64,000 bases of DNA from an uncultured Clostridia bacterium. Its GTDB lineage: Bacteria > Bacillota_A > Clostridia > TANB77 > CAG-508. The DNA lies in contig CAKOYL010000001.1 in the NCBI GenBank assembly GCA_934130705.1, positions 55,724-119,723 of the forward strand, read 5' to 3'. Positions within the stretch are counted from its first letter, which is position 1. Each line of letters starts with the position of its first letter. Below the pieces are notes generated by a model. The model searched no databases and was not told the origin of the DNA. It saw nothing but the letters and a program-made list of their open reading frames with translations. The position numbers and the translations under genes were made by a program. Positions 63,067 to 64,000 of this stretch are shown here, piece by piece.

Positions 63067-63612
63067 TTATTTATCTGTTACTTTTGTATATTCAAATGTC
63101 CATTTATATGCTGTTGTATTATTGAAATTAGTTATAGTCAATCGTAAAGTATTATCTGTATTATGTAGTTCCCAATAAATCCAATTGCTAAATGGGAATG
63201 CATACCATACTGTATTATTGCACAACTGCTTTCCATAAGCATTTACCACATTATCAACGTTTGTAATTAAAATAGCTCCATTTGCTGGCAAAGTTGAACC
63301 AGTAATAGTTTTTCTATATATTTTCTTTCCATCTATCCATGTTCCAATTTGTTTTTCTTCAAGGCTATATGTATTTTTATCACTATTTTCTTCTCTACTT
63401 CCTGTTGCTACAATTTCATTTATTGAATTTTCATAATCTTCAAATATTGTATTTTCTAATTCTTGAGCATTTTTACTTTCATGTTCTGCTTTCTTTGCTT
63501 TTTCAAATAATCCTGTGTTTGTTATTGCTTGGATGCTTATTCCTGCTAAGATTAATAATATTACTATTGTTACTACTAGAGCCACAAGTGTTATACCTTT
63601 TGTACTTTTCAT
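63067..63612 (-). CDS. Prepilin-like protein with tail-fibre-like C-terminal domain
   Basis: 181 residues from ATG 63612, 8 nt after AAAGGA. MKSTKG^ITLVALVVTI is a class III prepilin-type leader; the helix to about residue 30 then passes into TNTGLFEKAKKAEHESKNAQ, shared with the prepilin-like gene at 21.4 kb. The leader site lacks the Glu at +5 (Ala here). After a linker, residues ~88-181 (IGTWIDGKKIYRKTITGSTL, LCNNTVWYAFPFSNWIYWEL) resemble phage tail-fibre or receptor-binding domains with the IGTWIDGKPxY opening. Surface display is likely. Confidence 0.68.
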   Translation of the reverse strand: MKSTKGITLVALVVTIVILLILAGISIQAITNTGLFEKAKKAEHESKNAQELENTIFEDYENSINEIVATGSREENSDKNTYSLEEKQIGTWIDGKKIYRKTITGSTLPANGAILITNVDNVVNAYGKQLCNNTVWYAFPFSNWIYWELHNTDNTLRLTITNFNNTTAYKWTFEYTKVTDK

Positions 63613-63741
63613 CATATCAATCCTTTCTTTTGTAAATTATACTTTCTCTCTCTTATATTTTTATTTTACTATAGCTATAAATGTAAGTCAATAATTTTCA
63701 GATATATTTTCGTATATGGTATTATAACATTTCTCTTTTGA

Positions 63742-63849
63742 ATTATTTCGCGCATAAAAGAAATTTCATCAACAGAAATGTATCTTGCTGTATTGCCTGA
63801 ATCAAAAAATAAATATATTAATAAATTAAATAAAATTTTCAAAAACTAA
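63742..63849 (+). pseudogene. Tyrosine recombinase C-terminal remnant
   Basis: A 36-residue open stretch ending at a TAA, without a start, contains SSTEMYLAVLPESKNKYINK then LNKIF, similar to the end of integrases (STxMYxHVxPE...KLN), in which the Tyr would be the catalytic one. Upstream is closed by a TGA. It may mark a lost integrated element next to tuf. Moderate support. Confidence 0.4.
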
Positions 63850-63875
63850 AGTGGGAAATAAGTGGGAAAAAAGAA

Positions 63876-63914
63876 AATAGCAAGGTGTTACAAAACTCTG
63901 TAACCCTTGCTATT
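63876..63914 (-). terminator. tuf terminator
   Basis: AATAGCAAGG pairs with CCTTGCTATT and GTTACA with TGTAAC, followed by a T-rich stretch on the minus strand just beyond the tuf stop. Confidence 0.7.
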
Positions 63915-63924
63915 ACTGTATTTA

Positions 63925-64000
63925 TTATTCGATGATGTCAGCAACAACACCTGAACCAACTGTTCTACCACCTTCACGAATAGCGAATCTTAATCCTTTT
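63925..64000 (-). CDS. tuf: Elongation factor Tu, 3' end (partial)
   Basis: The last 24 codons are in the window, reading KGLRFAIREGGRTVGSGVVA DIIE and TAA, the conserved EF-Tu C-terminus. The gene continues beyond the right edge. EF-Tu delivers aminoacyl-tRNA to the ribosome. Its codons are more GC-rich than those of neighbours, as expected for a highly expressed gene. Confidence 0.95.
   Translation of the reverse strand, partial: KGLRFAIREGGRTVGSGVVADIIE

Noticed and set aside
1..64000. CRISPR arrays, tRNA, rRNA, complete IS elements or prophage
   Set aside because: No regularly spaced direct repeats, cloverleaf-like segments, transposase or phage structural genes were recognised; only fragments (Rpn and integrase tails) are present.

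Overview
The window is about 28% GC, with AT-rich codon use and AGGAGG-type ribosome binding sites. It encodes a Spo0A master regulator, a YtaF-like sporulation membrane protein, RicT, CwlD, and a full set of strictly anaerobic pyruvate enzymes (4-subunit pyruvate:ferredoxin oxidoreductase, and pyruvate formate-lyase with its activase). This fits a spore-forming, fermentative low-GC Firmicute of the Clostridia, probably a gut or uncultured lineage; I cannot name the species. Most genes lie on the minus strand. TTG starts are used repeatedly. No rRNA, tRNA, CRISPR array or complete insertion sequence was seen.

Layout. 0-3 kb: a three-gene SsuABC/NMT1-type ABC importer. 3-7 kb: membrane-anchored proteins of unknown function, one with an in-frame TGA. 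7.2-7.6 kb: a compact convergent locus that looks like a type I (Fst/par-like) toxin-antitoxin. 7.7-12 kb: spo0A, a YigZ/IMPACT protein, a BaiN-type flavoprotein and an aluminium-resistance/methionine gamma-lyase-type PLP enzyme, separated by a large palindrome. 12-17.5 kb: two orphan small genes with strong promoters, rpsF-ssb-rpsR, a Ca2+-type P-ATPase, ytaF. 17.5-23 kb: smc, then a prepilin-like gene with a nonsense codon whose last ~170 bp are strikingly GC-rich and resemble a diversity-generating retroelement (DGR) variable region. 23.4-26.8 kb: the porGDAB operon plus a ferredoxin. 26.8-31 kb: ricT, holB, lepB, a PAS-containing sensor kinase. 30.8-40.2 kb: a reduced dcw cell-wall cluster (mraZ, rsmH, ftsL, PBP, murE, mraY, ftsW/spoVE, murG) without murF or murD, controlled by recognisable MraZ boxes. 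40.4-44 kb: a regulator and pflBA. 44-50 kb: a replication-relaxation-like protein, an S1 protein, two rRNA pseudouridine synthases, lspA, a large membrane protein, a tandem-OB SSB-like protein. 50-55 kb: a frameshifted polysaccharide deacetylase, cwlD, a GNAT remnant, a NUDIX hydrolase, a receiver-GGDEF protein, two membrane proteins. 55.5-60 kb: a 1415-residue thioester-domain surface adhesin. 60-64 kb: a D,D-carboxypeptidase, acpP, plsX, a second prepilin-like protein, an integrase tail remnant and the 3' end of tuf.

The most interesting items are the putative DGR variable region at the end of the broken prepilin gene, the symmetrical type I toxin-antitoxin locus, the thioester adhesin, regulatory RNA structure in the dcw cluster (a ribosome-binding-site hairpin before the PBP gene and a repeat-filled spacer between mraZ and rsmH), and a perfect Spo0A-box core just upstream of an orphan small gene. 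Several genes carry single disabling changes (two extra-base frameshifts with a similar local context and two in-frame stops), which may be real decay or assembly error.
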